Below, piece by piece: positions 46,963-57,417 of a stretch of DNA of 64,000 bases. The stretch covers positions 50,713,546 to 50,777,545 of the forward strand of contig CM071600.1 in assembly GCA_036435485.1 (NCBI GenBank), given 5' to 3'. The position numbers and the translations under genes are program-made. Under the pieces are notes generated by a model that saw only the letters and a list, made by a program, of their open reading frames with translations, was not told where the DNA came from and searched no databases. How positions within the stretch are numbered: position 1 is the stretch's first letter; the number at the start of each line of letters is the position of its first letter. Origin of the DNA: Saposhnikovia divaricata. Lineage: Eukaryota > Streptophyta > Magnoliopsida > Apiales > Apiaceae.

Positions 46963-48723
46963 ATGATGGTTGGTGATAGCAGTGCCCAAGGATTAGTCAA
47001 AACAACGATTTATGGATGCAACAAGAGTAAAATCTTTCCTGAAGAATCATTTAAGAGCTGGGGAAACTATGGCAGGGCACTAAAAAGCACAAAATCACGG
47101 CTTACCGAGCGTCTCTTGACACGATCGAGTGATGAATCAGAGCTACATGAAATGTGTGCTAGGAGCAAGAATGAGATGACAAAATCCTTAAACTGGTTTG
47201 ATATAATTTGGTTTGGTGTTGGGTCTGTTTTGGGAGCTGGAGTTTTTGTCCTCACGGGACAAGCTGCTAGGGATTATGCTGGACCTGCTGTCATTATATC
47301 ATACCTCATTTCTGGTTTGTCTGCCCTGCTTTCTGTCCTTTGTTATACTGAATTTTCTGTGGAACTTCCCGTTGCTGGAGGTTCATTTGCGTATTTAAGA
47401 GTAGAGCTTGGTGATTTTATAGCTTTTCTGGCTGCTGGAAATATTCTTTTCGAGTATATTGTATCTGGGGCAAGTGTGTCACGTTCATGGACTTCATATT
47501 TTGCAACATTGTGTAACCATAAACCTGAAGATTTCCGCATACATGCTCCATTTCTAGCACACGGATTCAATGAATTAGATCCTATTGCAGTTATATTATC
47601 AATTGCCATCTGTGTTGGTTCGTGTCTGAGCATCAAGGGTTCATCAAAGTTCAATTCATCAGTAACTATAGTCCTTATTCTTGTCATGATGTTCATCCTT
47701 ATAGTGGGCCTAACGAAAGCTGATACATCTAATTTCCAACCCGTTGCACCTTTTGGCATGGATGGTGTTTTAAGAGCTTCAGCTATGCTTTTCTTTGCAT
47801 ATGTAGGATTTGATGGTGTTTCAACATTGGGAGAGGAGATCAAGAATCCAGGTCGTGACATACCTATTGGCCTCATAGGTTCGATGATTATTGTTATAAC
47901 AGCTTATTGCCTTTTGGGAGCAACATTATGCCTCATGCAGCCATACAGTCAAATTGACGTTGATGCACCCTTCACAATTGCCTTTGAAGCAGTTGGAATG
48001 AATTGGGCGAAATTTGTAGTGGCCTTTGGCGCACTAATGGGAATGACAACAGTGGTGCTTTCTAATGTTATTGCTCAGGCAAGATACTTCACTCACATTG
48101 CACGAACGCACATGGCTCCCCCGTTTTTAGCTGTGATTAATGAGAAAACCAAGACACCAGTGAATGCCACTGTTATAATGACTATTGCAAATTGCATTGT
48201 TGCATTCTTCACTGGCCTTGATATCTTGGCAAATCTTCTATCAATCTCCACACTTTTTCTATTCTCACTAGTTTCCATCGCATTAATAGTTAGAAGGTAC
48301 TATGTTTCTGGAGAGACAACCAATTCGGATCGAAACAAACTCATTGGATTTTTGACTTTGATCATATTATCTTCTATAGGATTAGCTCTTGTCTGGGTAC
48401 ATAGCAAGAACATTTTTGGATACATAGTGGTGGTAGCTCTTTGGTTCATTGCTACACTTGGGCTAAAACTAACTTTAAAAGAAGCGAAGAAGCCAAAATT
48501 ATGGGGTGTTCCCTGGATGCCATGGTTGCCATCTGCAAGTGTAGCGATCAATGTATTCATTATGGGTTCAATTGATGGGGCCTCCTTTATCCGATTTTCA
48601 ATCTGGACCGCAGGTTTGTTAGTCTACTATGTATTTGTAGGATTACATGCGACGTATGATGCAGCAATAGAAACCAGAGAAAGTTTTGGTGCAGAACAAG
48701 TTGAAGCTGCAATCAGATGCTGA
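46963..48723 (+). CDS. Cationic amino acid transporter (CAT family), intact, 586 aa
   Basis: A proton-coupled importer of basic and other amino acids in the APC superfamily, acting in a cell membrane (plasma or vacuolar not decidable here). The single exon encodes 586 residues, the normal length for plant CATs, with about 14 hydrophobic spans. The cytosolic N-terminus (residues 1-75) has FPEESFKSWGNYGRAL and a TRSSDESE stretch. The first span carries the substrate-site loop GAGVFVLTG (91-99). The permease signature FAYVGFDGVSTLGEEIKNPG lies at 278-297. The CAT_C region (LWGVPWMPWLPSASVAIN) is near residue 510. The best fit is the CAT1/5/8 subgroup. The start at 46963 was chosen because the dead copy at 9023 has an ATG at the same place; the next ATG (46966) is also possible. 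A 50-bp duplication sits in the 3' UTR. It is the only intact member of a local cluster. Confidence 0.95.
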   Translation: MMVGDSSAQGLVKTTIYGCNKSKIFPEESFKSWGNYGRALKSTKSRLTERLLTRSSDESELHEMCARSKNEMTKSLNWFDIIWFGVGSVLGAGVFVLTGQAARDYAGPAVIISYLISGLSALLSVLCYTEFSVELPVAGGSFAYLRVELGDFIAFLAAGNILFEYIVSGASVSRSWTSYFATLCNHKPEDFRIHAPFLAHGFNELDPIAVILSIAICVGSCLSIKGSSKFNSSVTIVLILVMMFILIVGLTKADTSNFQPVAPFGMDGVLRASAMLFFAYVGFDGVSTLGEEIKNPGRDIPIGLIGSMIIVITAYCLLGATLCLMQPYSQIDVDAPFTIAFEAVGMNWAKFVVAFGALMGMTTVVLSNVIAQARYFTHIARTHMAPPFLAVINEKTKTPVNATVIMTIANCIVAFFTGLDILANLLSISTLFLFSLVSIALIVRRYYVSGETTNSDRNKLIGFLTLIILSSIGLALVWVHSKNIFGYIVVVALWFIATLGLKLTLKEAKKPKLWGVPWMPWLPSASVAINVFIMGSIDGASFIRFSIWTAGLLVYYVFVGLHATYDAAIETRESFGAEQVEAAIRC

Positions 48724-48726
48724 AGT

Positions 48727-48826
48727 TAGTAGCAAATGTTAGCAGGAAGTCTTGCACAGAATTGGAGCAAATAGAGTAGTAGCAAATGTTAGCAGGAAGT
48801 CTTGCACAGAATTGGAGCAAATAGAG
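48727..48826. repeat. Perfect 50-bp tandem duplication in the transporter 3' UTR
   Basis: Two identical copies (48727-48776, 48777-48826) starting TAGTAGCAAATGTTAGCAGG, directly after the stop codon. Confidence 0.98.
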
Positions 48827-50372
48827 CTTTGCACAAAGCTTGGTTAAGTGTATCTTGGAAAGAATTTCATTTGTTTGCCTTTCAGTTTTATGAAAAAAAT
48901 ATATTACATGTATCAAAATTGTGTCCAGATAGCTTGGGAAAGTGAGATGCTAGGAAATGAAAGTTGTTACAGTGTGCCCAAAAAGGCTATATTCTTTGCT
49001 ACAATTATTGAGACCTTCTAAAGTATCATTTTGTTTTTGCTCTTGACTCTTGTACCCCAACCCCTGTAATTTACCATGTACATTTCTGCACAATTTATAA
49101 TACAGTCTTAATCTTGCTTTTTATCAAAGTAAATCGTTGTTATCTGCTATCTTAGAATAGCAGGCATCAACTTTCTGGTAATATTCCTCCACACAGGCAC
49201 GATATCGAATATTTTTAAGATGTCAAATGTAAATCTTTAAGAAGGGGGAGTACTTAAACTGTCTTGTTTTAGTTATTTTACTTTCTGATCTTTCTCAATG
49301 TAGGTATAAATTAATGACAAAGACACACTCACATATATAAGTATTGGTTTCGGATTGCAAGTGTTTAATTTTCTGCCTTTTTAATGTTCAAGTGTGTTTT
49401 GCACATCGATCAGCCATTCAGCCTGCGCATTATCTCCTCCCTAAAGGCCCTCGTTTATGATCGGATTATATTTTCTCTGAGTAGTATGCATTCCATCGTG
49501 ATCAATGATTTGCTTGATTAATTGAAGCTTCTATGTGCTTTAAAAAAAAAGGAGTTGCATTGCTTGAAAATAATATGAAAGACTTATAAGTTTCTTGTGT
49601 ATAGAGGGATTATATGTTGGAATTTACCATTTTAAGTTTTATTGTATAACAAGAACTTGAAAAAAACTGGATTCAGATAACAACCTGCTAAAAAATCGGT
49701 ATTTAGTGTAGTTTAAAGGATAGAATCTTTTACGATATTAGCTCGATTCTATTGCTAAAGACATTACAAAATACAATATATACAGATTATAAGTGGTAGC
49801 ATGGTAAATTCCAGCACAACTGAAAAACGTAACGAACTTTGATACTAAACTTTTACCGAGTCCACGTTCATTTACAGCTTAAAATTTTTCTCTTCATCAA
49901 CAAGCATTATACTACTTCGTACTGATTCAGATTATCAGGTACTTTTCTTTTTTATTTTGGGTACATTCTCCTAAACTCTATTACACTTTGTGATTCATGC
50001 ATTTCACAACTAGATAAATGATACTACTGTCTCTTATCTTAGAGAAAGGACCCTGGTAAAAACCCATACATACTTTTAAGTGCATCAGATTTTTAGGTAT
50101 ACAGGGAGGGAAAATGAGGATCCGAAACCATGAGTTTGCTCGGTGTGCTAAATTATGAATTATTCTTTTCTTGTATGGAAATTGCTTTTTGGCTTATAAT
50201 GAATATGTTTGAGGGAGGTAGTGTCGATTCTCTATATGATAAAATTTATGTAATATTAGAAAAATCATGATGAGGACTTTTTTTACTCAGGAATCTTGAC
50301 GCCGAGATTATGTAATGCTAGTGAACTTCACAAGGTGATGATTGGTTGTGTTATTTCCTTTTAGTGAGAAAA
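48827..50372. other. Intergenic region between transporter copies
   Basis: 3' UTR and flank of the transporter, then about 1.2 kb of AT-rich DNA without an ORF or element ends that I could define. Its last bases (TTATTTCCTTTTAG, 50351-50364) correspond to the leader-intron acceptor of the next copy. Confidence 0.5.
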
Positions 50373-52140
50373 ATGGTGGGTGACGATGGTTCTGGCCAAG
50401 GCGAGGCCAAAATAAGGCGTTGGGGATGCAACAAGATTGATTTCTTTCCAGAAGAATCATTTAGAAGCTGGGGAAATTATGGCAGGGCATTACGAGACAC
50501 GAAATGAAATGCGTTAAATGAAATGCGTGCTAGGAGTCAAAATGAAATGGCCAAATCACTAAACTGGATTGATATCATTTGGTTTGGTGTTGGGGGTACC
50601 ATGGGAGCCGGAGTTTTTGTCCTCACTGGACAAGCAGCTAGGGACTATGCTGGCGCTGCTGTTGTAATATCATATCTCATTTTGGGTTTATGTGCTCTGT
50701 TATCTGTACTTTCTTATACTGAATTTGCTGTAGAGCTTCCTGTTGCTGGAGGCTTGTTTGCTTTTTTAAGAGTAGAGCTTGGTGATTTTTTTTGCTTTTC
50801 TGGCTGCTGGAAATCTTCTTTGCGAGTATATAGTAGCTGGGGCAAGCGTGGCACGTGCATGGACTTCATATTTTGCAACATTGTGTAACCAAAACCCTGA
50901 TGATTTCCGCATACATGCTTCATTACTTGCCGACAGGTATAACCAGTTAGATCCAATTGCAGTTGTTATATCAGTTGCCATCTGTGTTTGTGCATCTCTT
51001 AGCACTAAGGGTTCATCAAGGTTCAATTCACTTGCTACTATTGTCCATATAGGAGTTATGGCTTTCATCATTGTTGCTGGCTTAACAAAAGCTGATACCT
51101 CTAATTATGAAACATTTGCACCATTTGGCATTCACGGTGTTTTGAGAGCTTCAGCTATGCTTTTCTTCGCATATGTAGGGTTTGATGGTGTTTCAACATT
51201 GGCAGAAGAGGTCAAGAATTCGGGTCGAGACATACCAATTGGCCTCATAGGTGCAATGCTTGTTGTAATTACAACTTATTGCCTTTTAGCAGCAACGTTG
51301 TGCCTTATGCAACCATACAGTCAGGTCGATGTTGACGCACAATACACTATTACCTTTGAAGCGGTTGGATTGGACTGGGCTAAATATTTAGTCGCCTTTG
51401 GCGCATTGAAGGGAATGACGACTGTGTTGCTTTCTAACATCATTGGTCAAGCTAGGTATTTCACTCACATTGCACGAACACATTTGGCTCCACCATTTCT
51501 TGCAGTGATTAATGAGAAAACCAGGACACCAGTGAATGCCACTATTATGATGACTGTTGCAAACAGTTTAGTTGCGTTTTTCACTGGCCTTGATGTATTA
51601 GCAAATCTTCTTTCAATCTCGACTCTTTTCATATTTTCAGAAGTTTCCATTGCACTGTTGGTCAGGAGATACTACCTTTCTGGGGAGACATCCAATTATG
51701 ACAGAAACAAACTCATTGCATTCTTGACTCTAATTATAGCATCAGCTATAGGCTTAGCTATCGTCTGGGTTCATAGCAAGAGTTTTGTGGGCTACATTGT
51801 CATGGTTGCCATATGGTTTATGTCCACCCTGGGGCTAAAGTTAAGTGTTAAGGAAGCAAGGAAACCTAGATTGTGGGGTGTCCCCTGCATTCCGTGGTTG
51901 CCACCTGCTAGTGTAGAGATCAATATATTCATTATGGGTTCTATTGATGGACCATCTTTCATCTGATTCTCCGTCTGGACAGGTTTATTGTTGATGTACT
52001 ACTTTTTTATAGGATTACATGCTACATACGATGCTGCAAAAGAAACCAAAAAAGATGCTAATGCCACATAAGTGGCCAATGTAGAAGCTGGAATATCTTT
52101 TCCAGCTGAACCAACTGCTGAAGTAACAAACAGTGCATAG
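50373..52140 (+). pseudogene. Cationic amino acid transporter pseudogene, copy 2
   Basis: Starts with an ATG at 50373 (aligned to 46966 of the intact gene) and follows it end to end, but is clearly more diverged from it than copy 1. Lesions: a deletion of about 60 bp with a TGA at 50505-50507, inside the TRSSDESE region. One extra base in a T run near 50787-50794 shifts the frame in the third membrane span. A TGA at 51964-51966 lies where the intact copy has an Arg codon CGA. A further TAA interrupts the tail before a final TAG at 52138-52140. Between the shift and 51966, 390 codons are otherwise undamaged, with FAYVGFDGVSTLAEEVKNSG and LWGVPCIPWLPPAS. The damage is therefore limited and probably late. 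A shortened protein from the inner frame would lack the first spans and is unlikely to work. Confidence 0.9.
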
Positions 52141-52341
52141 TAGCTGTTAAGTATTCAATGGAAAGAACTAAATTAAGCCATTGAAGTTTGTATATAATTT
52201 TCATCTCCGGTGTTGGTTGGAGAGAACTTTGAAGTGTGCTTTTTTTTTTTTGAAGAACATTTGATAGGCAATTGTATGGTAGTAGTTATTATTGATTGCA
52301 TTCTGCAGAGAAGACCAATTTGAAGATCTGCAGAAGCACAG

Positions 52342-52398
52342 ACTTGAGGGTGTCGACGAATTAAGTTACTGACAGGTAACTTGAGGGTGTCGACGAAT
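52342..52398. repeat. Short direct duplication
   Basis: ACTTGAGGGTGTCGACGAAT occurs at 52342-52361 and again at 52379-52398. Confidence 0.95.
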
Positions 52399-52435
52399 GC
52401 TAATGCCCATCCAAGGCAGCGCCAGAAACGAGTCT

Positions 52436-52605
52436 TTTGAATGCAACAAGATGTATTTCTTCCTATGAGAAATGGTTTTAAAGTCCAGTAATTTACGACC
52501 AAATCCCAGCCTAGATGATGATCATCTCTCAACACGACCAATCAATGAGCTCGAGCTACACAAAATGCTTGCCACGTGAAGCCAGAAGTAAACGACACTA
52601 ACATA
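52436..52605 (+). pseudogene. Fragment of a further transporter copy (N-terminal region)
   Basis: Weak but collinear match to the first 75 codons of the transporter: ATGCAACAAGATGTATTTCT resembles GCNKxxFFPEE, later TCTCAACACGACCAATCAAT and GAGCTACACAAAATG match the codons for TRSSDESELHEM. The frame has several stops. Beyond about 52605 the similarity is lost, about 110 bp before a young Copia element begins. Confidence 0.55.
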
Positions 52606-52712
52606 CTTAAGCAAATTGTCCGGAAAAAACATATGTCAGACCGAAGTGCGTGAAAACTAGCCCGCACATATGCCAGACGACCTGCTACAAAATGAAAAGT
52701 AAAGCTACATAC

Positions 52713-53037
52713 TATTGAAAATATTCCAACATCCAACAACAAAACATCTTGAGTGCACATAGAAGCATAAGGTGTTTGGAGTGATAAGGTGGTGCATTAG
52801 AACAGTTGGAAAGTAGTACAAAGTAGATCAAACATGATGAGTCATTGAGCAACCACGTTGGATTCCTTTCATAGCATCTTGGACTCAAATCATAGCATCT
52901 TGGACAACATTGTTTTACTTAGCAGCATGTTATATTCTCTTGTTGTTAGTATATATATAGCATATCAATGTAACTCTCTTCTCACGCTTGATTATAAGAA
53001 AACAGAAGCTTCTTTACAAAGTTTTACATTTTCTTTA
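52713..53037 (+). repeat. 5' LTR of the young Copia element
   Basis: Identical by eye to 57378-57702; ends TA...TA. Confidence 0.97.
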
Positions 53038-53049
53038 TGGTATCAGAGC
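53038..53049 (+). promoter_or_regulatory. Primer-binding site (initiator tRNA-Met)
   Basis: TGGTATCAGAGC directly after the 5' LTR. Confidence 0.96.
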
Positions 53050-53095
53050 TCTTGTGAAGAAAGAGAGCAGTTTTACTTCTTTTCGATCCTTATTC

Positions 53096-54187
53096 ATGGC
53101 TTCCATAATCTCCTTAAATGTTTCCAACTTCGTTACTCTCAAGCTCACACCAGAAAACTACCCTCTATGGCGTGAACAAATGCTTGCCTTAGCCGAAAGC
53201 CAAGATATGGTCGGACTTCTCATAGGGGAGACTACACAACCAGTCATGTACACAACTGCTATTGCTTCATCTGCCACTACTGCAACAGATGCTACACCAG
53301 TGGAGAAAGACAAAACGCAACACCTATCTCCAGAATACATCAAATGGAGAAAAGATGATCGCCTCATTCGTGGTTGGATCATTGGAACACTTTCAGAAGA
53401 AGCTTTAAGTCTAGTCATTGGACTAGAATCATCAAAATTAGTCTGGAATGCCTTAAAGGAAGCATATGCCCAAGACTCACAAGAACGAGAATTCACTCTC
53501 CGACAACAACTTACACATCTAAGAAAAGATCCAAACCAACCATTGGCAGAACATTTGAGAAAATTCAAGACTATATGTGATAGTCTTGCAGCTATAGGGA
53601 ACCCAATACCAGACAAAGCCAAGGCGTATTCCTTGCTTGCGAACTTAGGACCAAAATACGAATCCTTCACAACCACTATGCTTAAACCTCCCATGCCATC
53701 ATACTCGGAGGTTGTTTCACTCCTTCAAGGTTTTGAACAACGCAACTCATGGATTGAAACACCTGATTCTGCTCCATATGCATTTTTTGGACAACGAAAC
53801 CAAGGTCAGCGACAACAACAGAGTTACAATTTTCGCAGCAACCGAGACAATCAATTCACATCAAGAGGACGAGGTTTTCAAGCTACAAACAATAGCCTTC
53901 AGTTCTCAACTTTTAACAATCCAGGATCGCAGCAGTCGAGCAACAATCGCACTGCACGACCACCTCCACCTGGTAAACGCAGAATGACACCTACAGAAAG
54001 AGAGATGTACAAGAACGAGTACTGTCAAATTTGTGGCAGGCAAGGACACATTGCTAAAATATGTTGGAGCTTACCAAACAATCCAATACAAAGGAAGAGC
54101 TCCCTCAAGCACTTGCAGCCCTCACTATGGACACAACAATCCCAGATACGGAATGGACAACCGACACTGAAGCTTCAAACCACATGA
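53096..54187 (+). CDS. Copia gag protein, 363 aa
   Basis: Gag packages the element RNA in virus-like particles in the cytoplasm. The ATG at 53096 (MASIISLNVSNFVTLKLTPE) is the first one after the primer site and starts the typical Copia gag N-terminus. The retrotran_gag region follows (NYPLWREQMLAL, LVWNALKEAYAQ, LRKFKTICDSLA). A Gln/Asn/Arg-rich linker (about residues 225-300) precedes one CCHC zinc knuckle CQICGRQGHIAKIC near 54020-54065. The frame then continues for about 40 codons of non-gag sequence to a TGA at 54185-54187, because the pol frame is one base back. The longer open frame extends upstream to 52988 into the LTR, but that part is not expected to be translated. Confidence 0.9.
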   Translation: MASIISLNVSNFVTLKLTPENYPLWREQMLALAESQDMVGLLIGETTQPVMYTTAIASSATTATDATPVEKDKTQHLSPEYIKWRKDDRLIRGWIIGTLSEEALSLVIGLESSKLVWNALKEAYAQDSQEREFTLRQQLTHLRKDPNQPLAEHLRKFKTICDSLAAIGNPIPDKAKAYSLLANLGPKYESFTTTMLKPPMPSYSEVVSLLQGFEQRNSWIETPDSAPYAFFGQRNQGQRQQQSYNFRSNRDNQFTSRGRGFQATNNSLQFSTFNNPGSQQSSNNRTARPPPPGKRRMTPTEREMYKNEYCQICGRQGHIAKICWSLPNNPIQRKSSLKHLQPSLWTQQSQIRNGQPTLKLQTT

Positions 54188-57100
54188 CTGCGAATTCGGG
54201 TACGCTTTCTAACCTTAGAAAATATGTAGGATATGACTCTGTCTTTATAGGTGATGGATCTTCACTGAAAATTGATGCCATTGGAGATACATTAGTAACT
54301 GATGGTAAGAATGATTTGCTGTTACGAGATGTTTTATTAGTACCCCAATTAACAAGGAACCTACTTTCAATTAGTCAATTAACTGCACAGCATCCTTTTA
54401 ATTGTGAGTTTACTAATGATATGTTTTGCATTAAGGAACGCGCAACAGGGAAAATCCTTCTCACTGGACAGCGTAGAGGAGATCTCTATGTTCTATCCAA
54501 AACGAAGGAAACACATTTTTCAAATAAGCAACATCTTGGCTCTGAAGAATTGTGGCACCAACGTCTTGGACATCCACAAAGCAATGCTGTTAAGATTTTA
54601 CAAAATAAAAACTTAGTGTGTGTAAAACAAAAGAAGCTAGTTGCTACTCTTTGTGAAAGTTGTCAGTTAGGCAAGCTTAGTAAGTTGCCTTTTAGTCCTT
54701 CCAATTCTGTTAGTATTGACGTTTTTGAAAAGGTTCATTGTGATGTTTGGGGACCAGCCCCTGTTCTATCTCTTGGAAAATTTCGATATTATGCATGTTT
54801 TGTGGATGATTATTCTCATTATATGTGGGTAATTCCACTTCGCCATAAATCTGATTTTGTTGATGTTTACTTAGCTTTTGAAGCTTATGTGCAACGACAA
54901 TTTGATAAAAAAATCAAAAATTTTCACACTGACGGTGGAGGAGAATTTGTAAACAACAAACTTACATCTCATTTCCAACAACAAGGGATCATTCATCAAC
55001 TTTCATGTCCTCACACTCCAGAACAAACTGGGATTGTTGAACGTCGACACCGTATTATTAGAGAACTTGGAATGACAATGATCTTTCACAGTGGTGTGCC
55101 AAAATTTCTATGGGTTGAGGCCTTTACTACTGCAGCTTTTTTGATTAATCGATTGCCATCTTCTTCATTAGACTTTGATACTCCATATCATCGTTTAGTT
55201 GGTTCTCACCCTAACTACTCCATTTTACGAGTATTTGGAGCTAGATGTTACCCCTATACATGGAATACAAAGATAAATAAATTCGATGCTAAAACCATTC
55301 CTTGTATTTTTGCAGGATATAGTCATCAACATAAAGGATATCGATGCTTCGATCTCAAATCACATAGAATGTTTGTCTCACGACATGTGGTTTTTGATGA
55401 AAATGTTTTTCCATGTAAAAAGGATGTTGACTCACCACCTTCATTAAGTTGCTTATCAGATTTTTTAGATCTTCCGTTTCCCACTACTTCGAGCTATAAT
55501 GTTGATCCAGAATTTGATGAACACACACACATCCCTTTGCCAATTCATACTATGAACACTACATCTTCTGAGGTGGTAGAAGAAGTACTACCAGCAGAAA
55601 GTTCGACACATTCAGATAATGTCAATAGCACGAATAATGCAGATTCTGACAATGACAGAGAAACCACGGATAATGCAGGTAATTCATCACCTGGTTCTTC
55701 TTCAACAAGTACTGATAGTTCTTTATCTGCTGAACAGGTTCCACTGCAACATCGCACCATCACTACCAGATCTGAACATGGGATTCATAAACCCAATCCA
55801 CGATATGCTTTACTCCTTGAACATAATAACATTCCAGCTGAACCACGTACTGTTAAAGAAGCATTACAACATGATGGTTGGAGGAATGCCATGCTCGAAG
55901 AACTCGATGCACTGCAAAAGAACAAGACATGGACCTTAGTTCCTCGTGAATCCCATATGAACGTTGTTGGATCCAGATGGGTATTTAAAACCAAGTTAAG
56001 TGCAGATGGTACTCTAGAGAGACTTAAGGCCAGGTTAGTCGCCAAAGGTTACCTTCAAATTGACGGTATAGACTATGTCGAGACATTTTCTCCAGTGATT
56101 AAACCAGGTACTATACGGTTAGTCCTTACACTTGCTCTTGTTCATAACTGGGAAGTTAAACAACTCGATGTCAAAAACGCATTTTTACACGGTGACTTGA
56201 ACGAAGACATTTTTATGGAACAACCCCCTGGTATGTCTCATCTTGATCCTCAGAAATATGTCTGCAAGTTATTAAAAATGATCTATGGACTGAAACAGGC
56301 GTCTCGAACTTGGTTTGATCGTTTTAGCATTTTCTTAATAAAACATGGTTTCTTTTGTAGTTTGGCCGATCCATCACTCTTTATTTTGCACTCATCATTG
56401 GGTACATTGATATTACTCCTGTATGTTGACGATATGCTTTTGACAGGTTCTAACTCAACATTACTTGCCAATTTTATCAAACTCTTGCAATCAGAATTTG
56501 CTATGAAGGACCTTGGACCTGTCCATCATTTTCTTGGCATAGAAATTCAGCGAGATGGCAACAATTTTCATTTGTCTCAAACTCGGTATGCTTATTCAAT
56601 ACTTGACAGAGCACAAATGGTGGAATGTAAACCAATGAGCACCCCAATGGAATCTAAGACAAAAGGACTCAACAACGATACCCCATTTTCTGATCCTTCC
56701 TTTTATCGCAGCATTGTTGGCGCATTACAATACTTGGCCCTCACGAGACCAGACCTTACATTCTCTGTCAACTATGTATCTCAATTTATGCACGCACCAT
56801 CAGTTACAAGCATGAAAATGGTTCAACGCATCTTGAGATATGTCAAAGGTTCCATCCATCTTGGATTGCATTTAACTGGTGATACTACACTTGATCTCTG
56901 TGGATTTTCTGACGCAGATTGGGCAGGCTGCCCGACTACAAGAAGATCGACTACTGGATTTTGCATTTTCTTAGGACGAAACATCATTTCTTGGTGTGCC
57001 AAGAAACAACCAACAGTCTCTCGATCGAGCACAGAAGCCGAATATCGTGCTATGGCCAACACAGCGGCTGAATTAACTTGGATTACATATCTATTACATG

Positions 57101-57417
57101 ATCTTCGCGTCCCTCAAATACAACCACCAACTCTTTTCTGTGACAATTTAAGTGCACTATATATGACTATAAATCCTGTATTTCATGCTCGCAGTAAACA
57201 CATTGAGTTAGATTACCATTTTGTTCGTGAAAGGGTTGCAACGGGGCTTCTCACTACTCGGCATGTTTCTTCTACTTCACAACTTGCGGATGTCTTTACT
57301 AAACCCATGTGTAAAGCTTCCTTGCTGAACTTTCAATACAAACTCTGCCTGCAACCTCGGCATCGTTTGCGGGAGGGTATTGAAAATATTCCAACATCCA
57401 ACAACAAAACATCTTGA
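54061..57417 (+). CDS. Copia pol polyprotein, 1,118 aa: protease, integrase, RT, RNase H
   Basis: One uninterrupted frame holds all enzymes. Protease at residues 25-120: the active site reads DTEAS where DTGAS or DSGA is expected, so the catalytic triplet has Glu for Gly. GAG-pre-integrase with HQRLGHP and CESCQLGK at about 160-200. Integrase core with acidic residues in HCDVWGP, HTDGGGEF and GIVERRHR (about 220-345). RT_2 from about 600 with KARLVAKGY, LDVKNAFLHG and LLYVDDMLL. RNase H with DADWAGC, SSTEAEYRAM and the end LADVFTKPM. The frame is -1 relative to gag and overlaps it by 127 bp. A TAA lies just before 54061 in the pol frame, so pol needs a frameshift, its own ATG at 54061, or restoration of a lost or gained base. 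The last 13 codons run into the 3' LTR. Normal Copia elements have gag and pol in one frame. Confidence 0.92.
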   Translation: MLELTKQSNTKEELPQALAALTMDTTIPDTEWTTDTEASNHMTANSGTLSNLRKYVGYDSVFIGDGSSLKIDAIGDTLVTDGKNDLLLRDVLLVPQLTRNLLSISQLTAQHPFNCEFTNDMFCIKERATGKILLTGQRRGDLYVLSKTKETHFSNKQHLGSEELWHQRLGHPQSNAVKILQNKNLVCVKQKKLVATLCESCQLGKLSKLPFSPSNSVSIDVFEKVHCDVWGPAPVLSLGKFRYYACFVDDYSHYMWVIPLRHKSDFVDVYLAFEAYVQRQFDKKIKNFHTDGGGEFVNNKLTSHFQQQGIIHQLSCPHTPEQTGIVERRHRIIRELGMTMIFHSGVPKFLWVEAFTTAAFLINRLPSSSLDFDTPYHRLVGSHPNYSILRVFGARCYPYTWNTKINKFDAKTIPCIFAGYSHQHKGYRCFDLKSHRMFVSRHVVFDENVFPCKKDVDSPPSLSCLSDFLDLPFPTTSSYNVDPEFDEHTHIPLPIHTMNTTSSEVVEEVLPAESSTHSDNVNSTNNADSDNDRETTDNAGNSSPGSSSTSTDSSLSAEQVPLQHRTITTRSEHGIHKPNPRYALLLEHNNIPAEPRTVKEALQHDGWRNAMLEELDALQKNKTWTLVPRESHMNVVGSRWVFKTKLSADGTLERLKARLVAKGYLQIDGIDYVETFSPVIKPGTIRLVLTLALVHNWEVKQLDVKNAFLHGDLNEDIFMEQPPGMSHLDPQKYVCKLLKMIYGLKQASRTWFDRFSIFLIKHGFFCSLADPSLFILHSSLGTLILLLYVDDMLLTGSNSTLLANFIKLLQSEFAMKDLGPVHHFLGIEIQRDGNNFHLSQTRYAYSILDRAQMVECKPMSTPMESKTKGLNNDTPFSDPSFYRSIVGALQYLALTRPDLTFSVNYVSQFMHAPSVTSMKMVQRILRYVKGSIHLGLHLTGDTTLDLCGFSDADWAGCPTTRRSTTGFCIFLGRNIISWCAKKQPTVSRSSTEAEYRAMANTAAELTWITYLLHDLRVPQIQPPTLFCDNLSALYMTINPVFHARSKHIELDYHFVRERVATGLLTTRHVSSTSQLADVFTKPMCKASLLNFQYKLCLQPRHRLREGIENIPTSNNKTS

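Noticed and set aside
52858..53175. 105-codon ORF at the start of the young Copia element
   Set aside because: It lies mostly in the LTR and the primer site, in another frame than gag; the same start is repeated at 57523.
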